A stretch of DNA of 64,000 nucleotides from Pseudomonadota bacterium. GTDB taxonomy: Bacteria > Pseudomonadota > Alphaproteobacteria > Caulobacterales > Caulobacteraceae. This document shows positions 51,403 through 60,778 of the stretch, one piece after another (within the stretch, counting starts at the first letter, position 1; every line of letters starts with the position of its first letter). Under the pieces are notes generated by a model. The model saw only the letters and a program-made list of their open reading frames with translations, was not told where the DNA came from and did not search any database. The stretch covers positions 1 through 64,000 of the forward strand of contig JAIUNU010000011.1 in the NCBI GenBank assembly GCA_020161365.1, in the 5' to 3' direction. Made by a program: the position numbers and the translations under genes.

Positions 51403-52140
51403 TTACTTCTCGTCCAGCGACGCGATCGCGCGCCCGTTGCGCCAATGGCGCCACAATGGCGGCAGAAACGCCAGAACGCCCATGCCGATGATCGGCAGAT
51501 AGACGCGCGGCGACAAGAGGCTTTCCACCGTCACCGGGCCGCCCTTGGCGAACACATGCCCCAGGCCCGCGCCGATACCGGCGTAGACGAAGGAGCTTGG
51601 GATCATGCCCAGCACCGAGGCCAGCAGAAAGGTGCGCACCCGGACATTCATCACTCCCGCCGCGACATTCACCGCCAGCAACGGAAAGGCCGGGATCAGG
51701 CGCAAGGTCAGCAGGTAGTTGAACGCATCACCCTTGAAGCCCTCGGCAAGGCGCGAAACAAAAGCGCCGGACTTCAGCCGCAAGGCTTCGCCGAACGCGG
51801 TGCGGAAGACCAGAAAGGTGACGGTGGAGCCGCCCGTAGCGCCGGTGACGGCTGCAAAGCCGCCGCCGACGGGTCCAAACAGGAAACCGCCGGTCAGAGA
51901 CAGGATCAGGGCGCCCGGCAGTGAGATCGCCACCGACCCGACATAGATCGCCAGATAGATCGCCGCGCACAACAACGGCTTCTCGCGCGCGAACGTCTGG
52001 AGCGCCGTTCCCTGACGGCGAAGCTCCTCCAGCGACAGGTGTTCGACCAGGCCGCTGGCGAAGGCGACCGCGCACAGGATCGCGACCACCGCCAGCGGTC
52101 CGAAACGACGCAGGAGCGTCAGGACCCGTCCGCGCGTCAT
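51403..52140 (-). CDS. TVP38/TMEM64 (VTT-domain) membrane protein
   Basis: A 245-residue membrane protein of the TVP38/TMEM64 family, related to DedA. The VTT region shows SLPGALILSLTGGFLFGPVGG, TGATGGSTVTFLVFRTAFG, LLTLRLIPAFPLLAVNVAAG and LGMIPSSFVYAGIGAGLG. Relatives move lipids or support membrane homeostasis. Its ATG overlaps the pyrD stop by 4 nt. The physiological role here is unknown. Confidence 0.85.
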   Translation of the reverse strand: MTRGRVLTLLRRFGPLAVVAILCAVAFASGLVEHLSLEELRRQGTALQTFAREKPLLCAAIYLAIYVGSVAISLPGALILSLTGGFLFGPVGGGFAAVTGATGGSTVTFLVFRTAFGEALRLKSGAFVSRLAEGFKGDAFNYLLTLRLIPAFPLLAVNVAAGVMNVRVRTFLLASVLGMIPSSFVYAGIGAGLGHVFAKGGPVTVESLLSPRVYLPIIGMGVLAFLPPLWRHWRNGRAIASLDEK

Positions 52141-53195
52141 GCGGCGCCGATCGCGTCCTCAACGGCGGTGAAGCCGTCGGCGCGAAGGCGGGTGGCGAGA
52201 TCGCTCTTGATCCGGGCGACGAGGCCGGGACCGCCATAAACGAGCGCCGAATAGAGCTGCACGGCCCGCGCACCGGCGCGGATCTTGGCGTAGGCGCCCG
52301 CGCCGTCGGCCACGCCGCCCGCGCCGATCAGGTCCACCCGGCCAGCGGCGGCCGCGTGGAAGCGCGCCAAGACGGCGGTCGAGGGGGCCAGCAGCGGCGC
52401 GCCCGATAGACCCCCGCTCTCGGCGGCGAAGCGCGACGTCAGCGTCTCGGGCCGGGCGATGGTGGTGTTGCTGACGATGATGGCGTCGAGCCCCGCGCCC
52501 ACCACCGTCTCGACGATGGCCTCGACCTCGCCGTCCTCGAGGTCGGGCGCGACCTTCAGGAAGATCGGATAGTCGGCGCCGGACGCGATCTTCAGCGCCG
52601 CGCGGGTTTCCGCCAGCCGGCCGAGAAGCTCCTCCAGCGCCGCCTTGGTTTGCAGCGCGCGCAGGCCGGGCGTGTTGGGCGAGGAGATGTTGGCGGTGAA
52701 ATAGTCAGACAGGCCCCAGAGGCGCGTCAGGCCGGTCACATAATCCTGGATACGGTCGCTCGCGTCCTTGTTGGCCCCGATATTGGCCCCGACAACGCCG
52801 CCTCGGGTCCTACGCGCCGACAGACGCTGCGCAAACGGTTCCAGGCCGCCGTTGTTGAAGCCCATGCGGTTGATCACCGCCTGGTCCTCGCTCAGTCGAA
52901 ACAGGCGCGGACGCGGATTGCCAGCCTGGGCCAACGGCGTGACGGTCCCCGCCTCGACGAAGCCGAAGCCGGCGGCCAGCATGGCGTCGGGGACCTCGGC
53001 GTTCTTGTCGAAGCCTGCGGCCAAACCGACGCAATTCGACAGTTCCATCCCAGCGATCTTGACCGCCAGGATCGGATCGTCGGGCTGGTCGTCACGGGGG
53101 CCGAGGCCCCACTTCAAGCCACGAATAGCCCAGCCGTGGGCGTCCTCGGGGTCGAAGGCGTGAAGGGCGCGGGCGGCGACGTCGTGGAGGCTCAT
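52137..53195 (-). CDS. pyrD: Dihydroorotate dehydrogenase (quinone), class 2
   Basis: A 352-residue class 2 enzyme that oxidises dihydroorotate to orotate with quinone in pyrimidine synthesis. It has NCVGLAAGFDKNAEVPDAML, RMGFNNGGLEPFAQRL, NISSPNTPGLRALQ, KVAPDLEDGEVEAIVE, and IGAGGVADGAGAYAKIRAGA, the FMN-phosphate loop. ATG 53195 overlaps the DUF952 stop by 4 nt; the longer frame runs into that gene. Confidence 0.95.
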   Translation of the reverse strand: MSLHDVAARALHAFDPEDAHGWAIRGLKWGLGPRDDQPDDPILAVKIAGMELSNCVGLAAGFDKNAEVPDAMLAAGFGFVEAGTVTPLAQAGNPRPRLFRLSEDQAVINRMGFNNGGLEPFAQRLSARRTRGGVVGANIGANKDASDRIQDYVTGLTRLWGLSDYFTANISSPNTPGLRALQTKAALEELLGRLAETRAALKIASGADYPIFLKVAPDLEDGEVEAIVETVVGAGLDAIIVSNTTIARPETLTSRFAAESGGLSGAPLLAPSTAVLARFHAAAAGRVDLIGAGGVADGAGAYAKIRAGARAVQLYSALVYGGPGLVARIKSDLATRLRADGFTAVEDAIGAA

Positions 53196-53536
53196 GCGAG
53201 ATGGTCGCCCAGTTGCGGCACGCCGTCGGCGTCCAGGTCCAGATCCGCCTCGCGCGTGACTTCCGAGGTGAGCAGCGGACGATAAAGGTGCGGGAACAGC
53301 GCGCCGCCGCGCGAGGCTTCCCACCTGAGCGCCTCGCCCAGCGGCTCGGCCTCAATCGTCAGCAGGACGAGGCTCTCCTGGCCCTTGAACCACTTGGCGG
53401 CGGTCTCCTGGGCCTGATCGGCGGCGGAGAGATGGATGAACCCATCGGCGAGATCGACGGCCGAGCCCTCGAAGCGTCCGACGGCCTTGGCGGAGTCCCA
53501 CTCGGCGCGAGACAGGATCTTGTAGATCAGGGTCAT
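53192..53536 (-). CDS. DUF952 family protein
   Basis: A 114-residue protein of the DUF952 family: MTLIYKILSRAEWDSAK, DLADGFIHLSAADQAQETA, and the closing FPHLYRPLLTSEV. The function is not established, though the fold resembles ADP-ribosyltransferase-like proteins. It overlaps both neighbours (sixA and pyrD) by 4 nt, so it belongs to one operon. Confidence 0.88.
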   Translation of the reverse strand: MTLIYKILSRAEWDSAKAVGRFEGSAVDLADGFIHLSAADQAQETAAKWFKGQESLVLLTIEAEPLGEALRWEASRGGALFPHLYRPLLTSEVTREADLDLDADGVPQLGDHLA

Positions 53537-54045
53537 TCGCCGCCCATTCCACCGTTCTCATTGGCGTAAAGGAGATGTTCAAGGCGCGGGTCCTGAGTTC
53601 CATCCCAGGCGAGCACGACAACCGTCGCCGTGGGAAAACGCCCCCGCAGCTTGTTGGTCTGGATCGGCGAAGCCTCACCGCCCAGCGCCAACCGCAACGC
53701 CAACTCGTGCATGCCCGGATTGTGCCCGACCACCATGACTGTGCCGGCGCCGTCCGCAGCATCCTCCAGCGCCAGCAGGATCTCTTCCGGGTCGGCGTGA
53801 TAAAGGTCACGCAGGTGCTCCACCCGCGCCTTCGGGAAATGAGCCAGCACCTGATCAGCAGTCTCGCGCGTCCGCCGGGCCGATGACACCAGAAGCAGGT
53901 CCGGCTCATAGGCCAGGCCCGCCAGCAGCTTGCCCATCATCGACGCGTCCGCGCGCCCGCTTTCGACGAGGGCGCGTTCGAAGTCGCCGCCGGTCTGGGC
54001 GTGCCGCTCGGCCTTGCCGTGGCGCATCAGGATCAGTCGCTCCAT
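53533..54045 (-). CDS. SixA-like histidine phosphatase
   Basis: A 170-residue phosphohistidine phosphatase. It has the RHG motif LILMRHGKAERHAQ, then SSARRTRETADQVL and VMVVGHNPGMHELAL with the second catalytic His. SixA proteins dephosphorylate phosphohistidine in phosphotransfer proteins. ATG 54045 has GGAG 6 nt upstream and starts MERLILMRHG; ATG 54057 is a possible alternative. It is divergent from metX with a 78-bp gap. Confidence 0.87.
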   Translation of the reverse strand: MERLILMRHGKAERHAQTGGDFERALVESGRADASMMGKLLAGLAYEPDLLLVSSARRTRETADQVLAHFPKARVEHLRDLYHADPEEILLALEDAADGAGTVMVVGHNPGMHELALRLALGGEASPIQTNKLRGRFPTATVVVLAWDGTQDPRLEHLLYANENGGMGGE

Positions 54046-54123
54046 GGCGCTCTCCATAGCCGTCTCACGCCCTATCAGGAAGCCGGCGGTTGACACCTTC
54101 TTCGCCAAGCGCTCCAAGGCGGC

Positions 54124-55272
54124 ATGGCTGCTCTCAATCTGGTCACGCCCACCAGCGGGGGAACCTGGCGGTTTCCCGCCAACGAACCCCTACGGCTGGA
54201 CTCCGGGGGCGTCATCGAAGGCCTCGAGATCGCTTACCAGACCTACGGCCAGCTCAATGCGGACAAGTCCAACGCCGTTCTGATCTGCCACGCCCTGACG
54301 ATGGATCAGTATGTGGCCTCGCCCCACCCGGTGACAGGAAAGCCCGGCTGGTGGCCGCGCCTGGTCGGACCTGGCAAACCACTGGATCCCGCGCGGCACT
54401 TCATTATCTGCTCGAACGTGATCGGCGGCTGTATGGGCTCGACGGGCCCAGCCTCGATCAATCCGGCGACTGGCAAGGCCTATGGCCTGTCGTTCCCCGT
54501 CATTACTATCGCCGACATGGTGCGGGCCCAGGCCATGCTGGTCTCGGCGCTCGGGGTCGAGACCCTGTTCGCGGTCGTCGGCGGCTCGATGGGCGGCATG
54601 CAGGTGCAGCAATGGGCCGTGGACTATCCCGAGCGGATGTTCAGCGCCGTGGTGCTGGCCTCGGCCTCGCGCCACTCGGCCCAGAACATCGCGTTCCACG
54701 AGGTGGGCCGCCAGGCGATCATGGCCGACCCCGACTGGCGCGGCGGCGCCTACGCCGACCACGGCGTGCGTCCCGAAAAGGGCCTGGCCGTGGCGCGCAT
54801 GGCCGCGCACATCACCTATCTGTCCGAGCCCGCCCTGCAGCGGAAATTCGGCCGCGAACTGCAGCGTGACGGCCTGTCCTGGGGCTTCGACGCCGACTTC
54901 CAGGTCGAAAGCTATCTGCGGCACCAGGGATCGAGCTTCGTCGATCGGTTCGACGCCAACAGCTACCTCTACATCACCCGGGCGATGGACTATTTCGACA
55001 TCGCCGCCAGCCACGGCGGCGTGCTGGCCAAGGCCTTCACCCGAGCGCGGCATGTGCGCTTCTGCGTGCTCAGCTTCTCCAGCGACTGGCTCTACCCCAC
55101 CGCCGAGAACCGCCATCTGGTTCGCGCCCTGACCGCCGCTGGCGCCCGCGCGGCCTTCGCTGAGATCGAGAGCGACAAGGGCCATGACGCCTTCCTGCTG
55201 GACGAGCCGGTGATGGACGCCGCGCTGGAGGGCTTCCTGGCCTCGGCCGAACGCGATCGGGGGCTGGTTTGA
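54124..55272 (+). CDS. metX: Homoserine O-acetyltransferase
   Basis: A 382-residue alpha/beta hydrolase-fold enzyme of methionine synthesis that transfers acetyl (or succinyl) to homoserine. Motifs are [30 protein letters not shown], the nucleophile [14 protein letters not shown], the acid loop [14 protein letters not shown] and the His in [10 protein letters not shown]. It is followed at once by metW, the usual alphaproteobacterial pair. Acyl specificity cannot be read with certainty. Confidence 0.94.
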   Translation: MAALNLVTPTSGGTWRFPANEPLRLDSGGVIEGLEIAYQTYGQLNADKSNAVLICHALTMDQYVASPHPVTGKPGWWPRLVGPGKPLDPARHFIICSNVIGGCMGSTGPASINPATGKAYGLSFPVITIADMVRAQAMLVSALGVETLFAVVGGSMGGMQVQQWAVDYPERMFSAVVLASASRHSAQNIAFHEVGRQAIMADPDWRGGAYADHGVRPEKGLAVARMAAHITYLSEPALQRKFGRELQRDGLSWGFDADFQVESYLRHQGSSFVDRFDANSYLYITRAMDYFDIAASHGGVLAKAFTRARHVRFCVLSFSSDWLYPTAENRHLVRALTAAGARAAFAEIESDKGHDAFLLDEPVMDAALEGFLASAERDRGLV

Positions 55273-55280
55273 ACAACGCC

Positions 55281-55937
55281 ATGATCCGTGAAGACTTCCG
55301 CGAGATCCTGCGCCTGGTTCGCCCGGGCTCGCGCGTGCTGGACGTCGGCTGTGGCGAGGGCGCGCTACTGGACCTGCTGGCGCACGAGAAGCAGGTCGAC
55401 GCGCGCGGACTGGAATTAAGCGCCTCGGGCGTCGCCGCCTGCATGGCGCGTGGCCTGTCGGTCGTTCAGGGGGACGCGGACCTCGACCTCGACCATTTCC
55501 CCGATCGGTCGTTCGACTATGCAGTGCTGTCCCAGACCCTGCAGGCGACGCGCAATCCACGCCATGTGCTGGACGAGCTGCTGCGTATCGCCGATCGGGC
55601 CATCGTCTCATTCCCGAACTTCGGCCACTGGCGTGTGCGCTGGTCGCTGCTCAGCCGCGGCCGGATGCCGGAGACCAAGGCCCTGCCCCTGCCCTGGTGG
55701 TCGACGCCGAACATCCACCTCTGCACGCTGGCCGACTTCATGGCCCTGACGCAGGACCTGAACCTACGGGTCGACGCCAGCGCCGCCTTCGCCGGCAAGG
55801 GCGCCGCGCGCCCGATGGATCCGACAAGCGCGCTTGAGAACTGGCGCACGGAAACCTGCCTGTTCATGCTCAGCCGCAACGGCGCGCCGCCGATCCGGGA
55901 ACTTCCGTCGAGCTCGGGCGATCTCTTCGACGGATGA
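55281..55937 (+). CDS. metW: Methionine biosynthesis protein MetW
   Basis: A 218-residue class I methyltransferase-like protein: LVRPGSRVLDVGCGEGALL (motif I), LDHFPDRSFDYAVLSQTLQA, and SFPNFGHWRVRWSLLSRGRM, the MetW signature. MetW supports MetX activity in several proteobacteria. ATG 55281 gives the family N-terminus MIREDFREIL; TTG 55269 would overlap the metX stop. Its end overlaps the next gene by 4 nt. Confidence 0.93.
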   Translation: MIREDFREILRLVRPGSRVLDVGCGEGALLDLLAHEKQVDARGLELSASGVAACMARGLSVVQGDADLDLDHFPDRSFDYAVLSQTLQATRNPRHVLDELLRIADRAIVSFPNFGHWRVRWSLLSRGRMPETKALPLPWWSTPNIHLCTLADFMALTQDLNLRVDASAAFAGKGAARPMDPTSALENWRTETCLFMLSRNGAPPIRELPSSSGDLFDG

Positions 55938-56713
55938 AGACGCTTCGTCTGATGACCTACAACGTCCACCGCTGCGTGGGCACGGACCGCAGGCTCGACA
56001 TCGAGCGTGTGGCCGAGGTCATTGCGGCTGAGCGGCCGGACGTGGTGGCCTTGCAGGAACTGGACGTGGGGCGCGCCAGGACGAATGGGGTCGATCAGGC
56101 CCATCGCTTGGCCGAACTGCTGAAGATGAGCTTCCACTTCCACCCGGCCATGGCCGTAGAGGAAGAGCTCTATGGCGACGCGATCCTGACCGCCTTGCCG
56201 GAGCGCCGCATCAAGGCCCAGGGCCTGCCCCTCTATCGCCGGGTGCCCGGCCTGGAGCCGCGCGGCGCGTTGTGGATCGAGGTCGAGGTCGGCGGCACGA
56301 AGGTCCAGATCATCAACACCCACCTCGGCCTTGTGCCCCAGGAGCAGAAGCGCCAGGCGGCGGCCCTGCTGGGCCCCGAGTGGATGGGCGATGACGCCTG
56401 GGTCGCCCCCGGCGTGGTGCTCGGCGATTTCAACGCTACGCCCTACTCGGCCACCTACCGCATGCTGCGGACGGCGCTGCGCGACGCTCAGGCGCCGGGC
56501 CCGGCTTGGTTGCGCCCCGCCACAGCGACGTTCCCGTCGAGCTTCCCGTTTATGCGGATCGACCACGTGTTCCTGACCAAAGGCCTGGAGACCCGCGCGG
56601 TCAGCTCCCCCTATCATGCGCGCGCGCGTCTGGCTTCCGATCACCTGCCGCTGGTGATCGAACTGGAAATCACGGACGCAAGTGATCCGGAGGCAGCGGC
56701 GGCGGCGCGGTGA
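55934..56713 (+). CDS. Endonuclease/exonuclease/phosphatase family protein
   Basis: A 259-residue EEP-fold hydrolase. The metal and catalytic sites appear as RLMTYNVHRCVG, VVALQELDVGRA, IINTHLGLVPQEQ, VVLGDFNATPY and the C-terminal LASDHLPLVIELE. It cleaves a phosphodiester or phosphomonoester; the substrate is unknown. It overlaps metW by 4 nt, and its 3' end overlaps the convergent phospholipase D-like gene by 44 bp. In many bacteria EEP and PLD-like genes occur together in lipid metabolism. Confidence 0.85.
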   Translation: MKTLRLMTYNVHRCVGTDRRLDIERVAEVIAAERPDVVALQELDVGRARTNGVDQAHRLAELLKMSFHFHPAMAVEEELYGDAILTALPERRIKAQGLPLYRRVPGLEPRGALWIEVEVGGTKVQIINTHLGLVPQEQKRQAAALLGPEWMGDDAWVAPGVVLGDFNATPYSATYRMLRTALRDAQAPGPAWLRPATATFPSSFPFMRIDHVFLTKGLETRAVSSPYHARARLASDHLPLVIELEITDASDPEAAAAAR

Positions 56714-58181
56714 GCCGGGCGATGTCGCGCTGCAGTCGCTTGCGACGCCCCCACGGCCGCCAGGCGTCGTCCGGCGCAATGGCGTCGCCCAGGCTCCAGT
56801 CCGCGATAAACTGCTCAACGACGCTCAGCTTTCGCACCGGGACCGGCTGAAGGCGCCTTGGCGGCCCGCCACGCACGTCGAGCGCGTTGATCGCCGCCGC
56901 CAGGCCACCCTGAAGCTCCATCGCCTCCAAAACGTCCAGCGTAGAGCGATCGATGAAATGACCGACCAGTCGTCCGAGGAAGCCTCTGATCGTCTCGCGC
57001 TCGCGATCGTCGCGCGCCTCGAACGCAAGGTCGCACTCGCTGTCGAGCCCGATCGAGCGGTTATTCAGGTTAGCTGACCCGATCCGCAGCATTTCGTCGT
57101 CAATGATCGAGACCTTGGAGTGGACGATGATCGGTCCGCCCTTGGGCGTATGGGCCGAGAAGGCCGAGAACCGGCGATGGATGTCGACCTCGCGAAGACG
57201 ATTGATGGCCGCCGTACGGGCGCTGTCCATGGTCATCTGGTCGAAATAGCTGGGACTACGCGCCGGTCCGATGGTCACGACCTCGGGACCGTCCGGTTCG
57301 GCCAGGCGCTCGGCCAAAGCCTCGACCAGCACCGGCGAGGTAACATACTGGTTCTCGAGATAGATGAGCCGCTTGGCCCGCCGGATGGCGGAGAGATGCA
57401 GCAGCATGCACTCCGTGACCTCCGGCCGCCCTTGCCAGGCGGCCGAGGTGCGGGCGATGGCCACCGGCGTGCGGCGCAGATCGGGAAGCAGCCCGTCTGG
57501 CCAAGGCGTTTCCTCCGGCCGTGTTGGACGCTCGATGGCGTCGCCGCCCGACGCGCGCCAACGATCGATAAACAGGTCCGCCATCGCCTCGCCCGCGCGG
57601 CCATCCACCAGCATCGCCACCTCGTGGCGCGCGGGATAGCGCCGGCCCGTCGGCAGACGACGTAGCGGGTTGTCGTCCAGGTGCCGGGTGTCGTCCCAGC
57701 GGTCGACGCCGATATCGCCGCCGCTGACCAGGGCAGTCACCCCGTCGATGATGACCGCCTTCTGGTGATGGCAGGCGCTGGCCGGCAGGGTGGCGTCCAG
57801 CCGGTACTTCACGCGGGACCCCGCGAAGAACGCCGCGCCGCGGTGGGGGCCGAACAACTGCGAGGCGGCGATCGGGAACGGCATGTCCCAGGTCAGCACC
57901 CGCACATCCAGCGCCGGATTCAGCGCCGCCTGACGGCGCAGGATCAGACCAATTCGGTCAGCCGAGGTGGGATCCCGGCTCTTTCGCACCCGATCAGGAT
58001 CCAGCCGGGTCAACGGATCGAACACCCAGGCCAGGATCCAGATCGACTTGCGCGCCGCCAGAAGCAGGGGTTTCAGCGCGTCGAAGGTCTCGTCGTTGTC
58101 GATGAACAGCGCCACGCGGTCGGCGGGCTCGACCCGCCAACAGTTATAGCCTGGTTGGAAGACGGAAGCGCGCTCGACCAT
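56670..58181 (-). CDS. Phospholipase D-like phosphatidyltransferase
   Basis: A 503-residue protein with two HKD motifs: ACHHQKAVIIDGVTALVSGG and IVHSKVSIIDDEMLRIGSANL, each with the following Gly/Ser-Asn residues. This two-HKD architecture is shared by phospholipase D and some cardiolipin synthases. No N-terminal membrane helix is seen, so it is probably cytoplasmic or peripheral. ATG 58181 has AGGG 5 nt upstream. It converges on the EEP gene. Confidence 0.85.
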   Translation of the reverse strand: MVERASVFQPGYNCWRVEPADRVALFIDNDETFDALKPLLLAARKSIWILAWVFDPLTRLDPDRVRKSRDPTSADRIGLILRRQAALNPALDVRVLTWDMPFPIAASQLFGPHRGAAFFAGSRVKYRLDATLPASACHHQKAVIIDGVTALVSGGDIGVDRWDDTRHLDDNPLRRLPTGRRYPARHEVAMLVDGRAGEAMADLFIDRWRASGGDAIERPTRPEETPWPDGLLPDLRRTPVAIARTSAAWQGRPEVTECMLLHLSAIRRAKRLIYLENQYVTSPVLVEALAERLAEPDGPEVVTIGPARSPSYFDQMTMDSARTAAINRLREVDIHRRFSAFSAHTPKGGPIIVHSKVSIIDDEMLRIGSANLNNRSIGLDSECDLAFEARDDRERETIRGFLGRLVGHFIDRSTLDVLEAMELQGGLAAAINALDVRGGPPRRLQPVPVRKLSVVEQFIADWSLGDAIAPDDAWRPWGRRKRLQRDIARLTAPPPLPPDHLRP

Positions 58182-58272
58182 GTCCACCCTATCACCGCGA
58201 CTCGCTGTGAAACGCGCGTGAGGGTGTTATGGCTCCGCTTCGCCGCGCGGTCTCGTGAACTATCGTTCGTGT

Positions 58273-58617
58273 TCAGCCGGCGATGGCGGCGGCGTCACGC
58301 TCGCCCGTGCGAATCCGCAGCGCCTGTTCAAGATCCAACACGAACACCTTGCCGTCGCCGATCTTCCCGGTGTTGGCCGTCCGCTGCAGCGCTTCGATCA
58401 CCGGCTCCAGCACATCGGTGGGAACCGCGATCTCCAGCTTCACCTTCGGCAGCAGCTTCACCTCATACTCGGCGCCGCGATAGACTTCGGTCTTGCCCTT
58501 CTGGCGGCCATAGCCGCGCACCTCTGTGACGGTCAGGCCGGATGCTCCCGCCTCGGTGACCGCTTCGAGCACCGCGTCAAGGCGGCTCGGCTTAATCACG
58601 GCGACGATCATCTTCAT
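58273..58617 (-). CDS. glnB: Nitrogen regulatory protein PII
   Basis: A 114-residue PII trimer subunit. It has MKMIVAVIKPSRLDAV, the T-loop GRQKGKTEVYRGAEYEVKLL with the uridylylation site Tyr51, and the C-terminal TGKIGDGKVFVLDLEQALRI. It senses ATP/ADP, 2-oxoglutarate and glutamine state. Neither glnA nor amtB is adjacent, so GlnB versus GlnK cannot be decided; the symbol is provisional. Confidence 0.88.
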   Translation of the reverse strand: MKMIVAVIKPSRLDAVLEAVTEAGASGLTVTEVRGYGRQKGKTEVYRGAEYEVKLLPKVKLEIAVPTDVLEPVIEALQRTANTGKIGDGKVFVLDLEQALRIRTGERDAAAIAG

Positions 58618-58689
58618 GGCGTGGCTCCAGCCAGCGAACGGTTTCAACGAGTCCAAGCTAGGCGTCGAGACGCTTCGCTCCAAGTGCGT

Positions 58690-59496
58690 TCAGCGATCAA
58701 GGCCCTTCGGCGCCTTAGGAACGGGCGCCTTATGGACCGAAACGGGGCGATCGCCGGTGTGGCGCGCGGGCGTCGGCCCTGCCGGACTGGGCAACAGCAC
58801 GCCCGGCGCGAAGACTCGCGCCCGCGCGCGATGACCGCGCGGCTTGACCGCGAAGGTCTGCTTGATCGCCTCCATCAGGATCACGCCGGCGAAGCGCGGC
58901 CAGAGGGTCGCACCGACCTGCTCGAAACCCTCCGCCCAGCTCGACATGGCGGCGATAGGCGGGACGTAGAGCGCCCGCGTCCAGCCGGCCGGCTCCAGCT
59001 CGGCCTCGCGAATCAGGTTCTCCAGCTGACTGCGGCTGTAGGGGCGGCCATGCCCGAACGGCGTACCTTCCGCGCCCGCCCAGGCGCCGTCGCGGGAAGA
59101 AACGGCGACGATCAGCCGCCCCGTTGGCGCCATGACCCGGCCAATCTCCGCCAGCAGGGCGCCAGGATCATCGGCCTCCTCAAGCGCGTGAACCGCCAGG
59201 ACACGGTCGAACAACGCGTTGGGCAGAGGCAGCGCAGCGTCCTCGACCAGGCACGCCAGGTTGCGCCCTCCGTGAGGCCAGACCTCCACCCCCTGCTGCG
59301 CCGGCATGGCGGCCACCACGCGGCGAGCCTTGGCGCGAGGCGCGTCCAGAAACGGCGTCGCATAACCCACGCCTAAAACGTCGAGATCGCGGGTTTCGCC
59401 CCAGGCCTCTTCGACCTTACGCGTCAGCATTGTGCGCGCCGCGCGCCCCAGCGGCGAAGCATAGAAGGCTCTGAGATCGAGCACGTCGCGACGCAT
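58690..59496 (-). CDS. Class I SAM-dependent methyltransferase
   Basis: A 268-residue protein. It has a motif I-like region DLDVLGVGYATPFLDA, a later DRVLAVHALEEADDPGALLA and GRLIVAVSSRDGAW, typical of Methyltransf_11-type enzymes. The Pro/Lys-rich C-terminal tail is unusual. ATG 59496 has GGGAG 6 nt upstream. It is divergent from gloB with a 65-bp gap, a pairing seen in alphaproteobacteria. Substrate unknown. Confidence 0.8.
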   Translation of the reverse strand: MRRDVLDLRAFYASPLGRAARTMLTRKVEEAWGETRDLDVLGVGYATPFLDAPRAKARRVVAAMPAQQGVEVWPHGGRNLACLVEDAALPLPNALFDRVLAVHALEEADDPGALLAEIGRVMAPTGRLIVAVSSRDGAWAGAEGTPFGHGRPYSRSQLENLIREAELEPAGWTRALYVPPIAAMSSWAEGFEQVGATLWPRFAGVILMEAIKQTFAVKPRGHRARARVFAPGVLLPSPAGPTPARHTGDRPVSVHKAPVPKAPKGLDR

Positions 59497-59561
59497 TGAG
59501 TCTCCCGAACCACCGAGCCTTCGTTGTAGGCTCCCCAGCGTCACCGCACCAGAGCACCCTC

Positions 59562-60311
59562 ATGGCCTTGATCGTCCACCAGTTCCCTTGCCTGTCCGAC
59601 AACTACGGCTTCCTTGTCCGCGACGAGGCCACCGGCAAGGTCGCCGCCATCGATACGCCCGACGCCGAGGCCATTCTGGCCGAACTGGGTAAGCTGGGAT
59701 GGTCGTTGGACATGATCCTGAACACCCACTGGCATCCGGATCACGCGGGCGGCAACGAAGCCCTCAAGACGGCCACCGGCGCGACGATCGCGGGCCCCGC
59801 AGAAGTCACTCGCATCGCGCCGCTGGACCGCGCGCTTCGCGACGCCGATGTCGTTATGCTGGGCGAGACCCGTCTGCAGGTCATCGACACCGGCGGCCAT
59901 ACGCTTGGCCATATCAGCTATCATGACGCCGAGAATGCGATCGCCTTTGTCGGCGACACGCTATTCGCCTTAGGCTGTGGACGCCTGTTCGAGGGCACGG
60001 CTGAACAGATGTGGGCGTCGCTTCAGAGATTGGCGGCCCTACCGGACGAAACAACCGTCTACTGCGCCCATGAGTACACCGCGTCGAACGCGCGCTTCGC
60101 CCTTGCGGTGGACAGTGCGCCGGAAACAAAGGCGCGGGCCGAAGGCGTCTTCGCCGCCCGTGATCGTGGCGAGCCGACCGTGCCCACCACAATCGGGGTT
60201 GAGAAGGCCACGAACCCCTTTCTCCGGGCGCCCTTGCTGAGGCCCGACGCGGCCTCGCCGGCCCAAGCCTTCGGCGAAGTCCGCGCGGCCAAGGACGGGT
60301 TCAAGGGATGA
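59562..60311 (+). CDS. gloB: Hydroxyacylglutathione hydrolase (glyoxalase II)
   Basis: A 249-residue metallo-beta-lactamase-fold enzyme that hydrolyses S-lactoylglutathione. The metal motif is LNTHWHPDHAGG, with the further ligands in DTGGHTLGHISYH, VGDTLFALGCGRLFEG and VYCAHEYTASNARFA, all typical of GloB. ATG 59562 starts MALIVHQFPCLSDNYG, the family N-terminus. It overlaps the following cupin gene by 4 nt. Confidence 0.94.
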   Translation: MALIVHQFPCLSDNYGFLVRDEATGKVAAIDTPDAEAILAELGKLGWSLDMILNTHWHPDHAGGNEALKTATGATIAGPAEVTRIAPLDRALRDADVVMLGETRLQVIDTGGHTLGHISYHDAENAIAFVGDTLFALGCGRLFEGTAEQMWASLQRLAALPDETTVYCAHEYTASNARFALAVDSAPETKARAEGVFAARDRGEPTVPTTIGVEKATNPFLRAPLLRPDAASPAQAFGEVRAAKDGFKG

Positions 60312-60778
60312 GCGACATGACGAAAGCGGGGCTCGGCCTCTCAGGCGATCTGGGCGCGCGTGAGATCGTGCGGATGCTGGATCTTCAGCCGCATCCCGAA
60401 GGCGGCTGGTATCGACAGACCTTTGAGGACGCGCCGGGCCCTGACGGCCGCGCCGCCTCGACCTGCATCTACTATCTGCTGGAAGCTGAGCAAATGTCGG
60501 CTTGGCACCGCGTCGATGCGGTTGAGACCTGGCACTACTACGCTGGCGCGCCGATCTCGCTGACCCTGTCGCCGCCTGACGGCAAGGGCGCTACGGCTCA
60601 TGTGCTGGGCCCCGATCTGCGCGCCGGATGCCGCCCCCAGGTGATCGTCCCGACACTCTGGTGGCAGACCGCCGTCAGCCTGGGCGCCTGGACCTTGGTC
60701 GGCTGCACGGTGGCGCCCGGCTTTCAATTCGAAGGCTTCGAGATGGCGCCGCCGGACTGGACGCCTGCCAAGGGCTAG
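60308..60778 (+). CDS. DUF985-type cupin protein
   Basis: A 156-residue cupin of the DUF985 family: LDLQPHPEGGWYRQTFE, STCIYYLLEAEQMSAWHRVD, ETWHYYAGAPISL, and GFEMAPPDW at the end. The cupin His residues are in WHRVD and TWHYY. Catalytic role unknown. It overlaps gloB by 4 nt and is probably co-transcribed. Confidence 0.9.
   Translation: MSDMTKAGLGLSGDLGAREIVRMLDLQPHPEGGWYRQTFEDAPGPDGRAASTCIYYLLEAEQMSAWHRVDAVETWHYYAGAPISLTLSPPDGKGATAHVLGPDLRAGCRPQVIVPTLWWQTAVSLGAWTLVGCTVAPGFQFEGFEMAPPDWTPAKG

Noticed and set aside
54046..54123. SAM-II riboswitch before metX
   Set aside because: Alphaproteobacterial metX/metA genes often carry one, but this 78-bp gap shows no recognisable SAM-II core and is short because sixA starts within it.
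54190..56818. Two long minus-strand frames opposite metX, metW and the EEP gene
   Set aside because: The plus-strand genes have intact catalytic motifs and overlap as an operon; the minus frames are composition artefacts.
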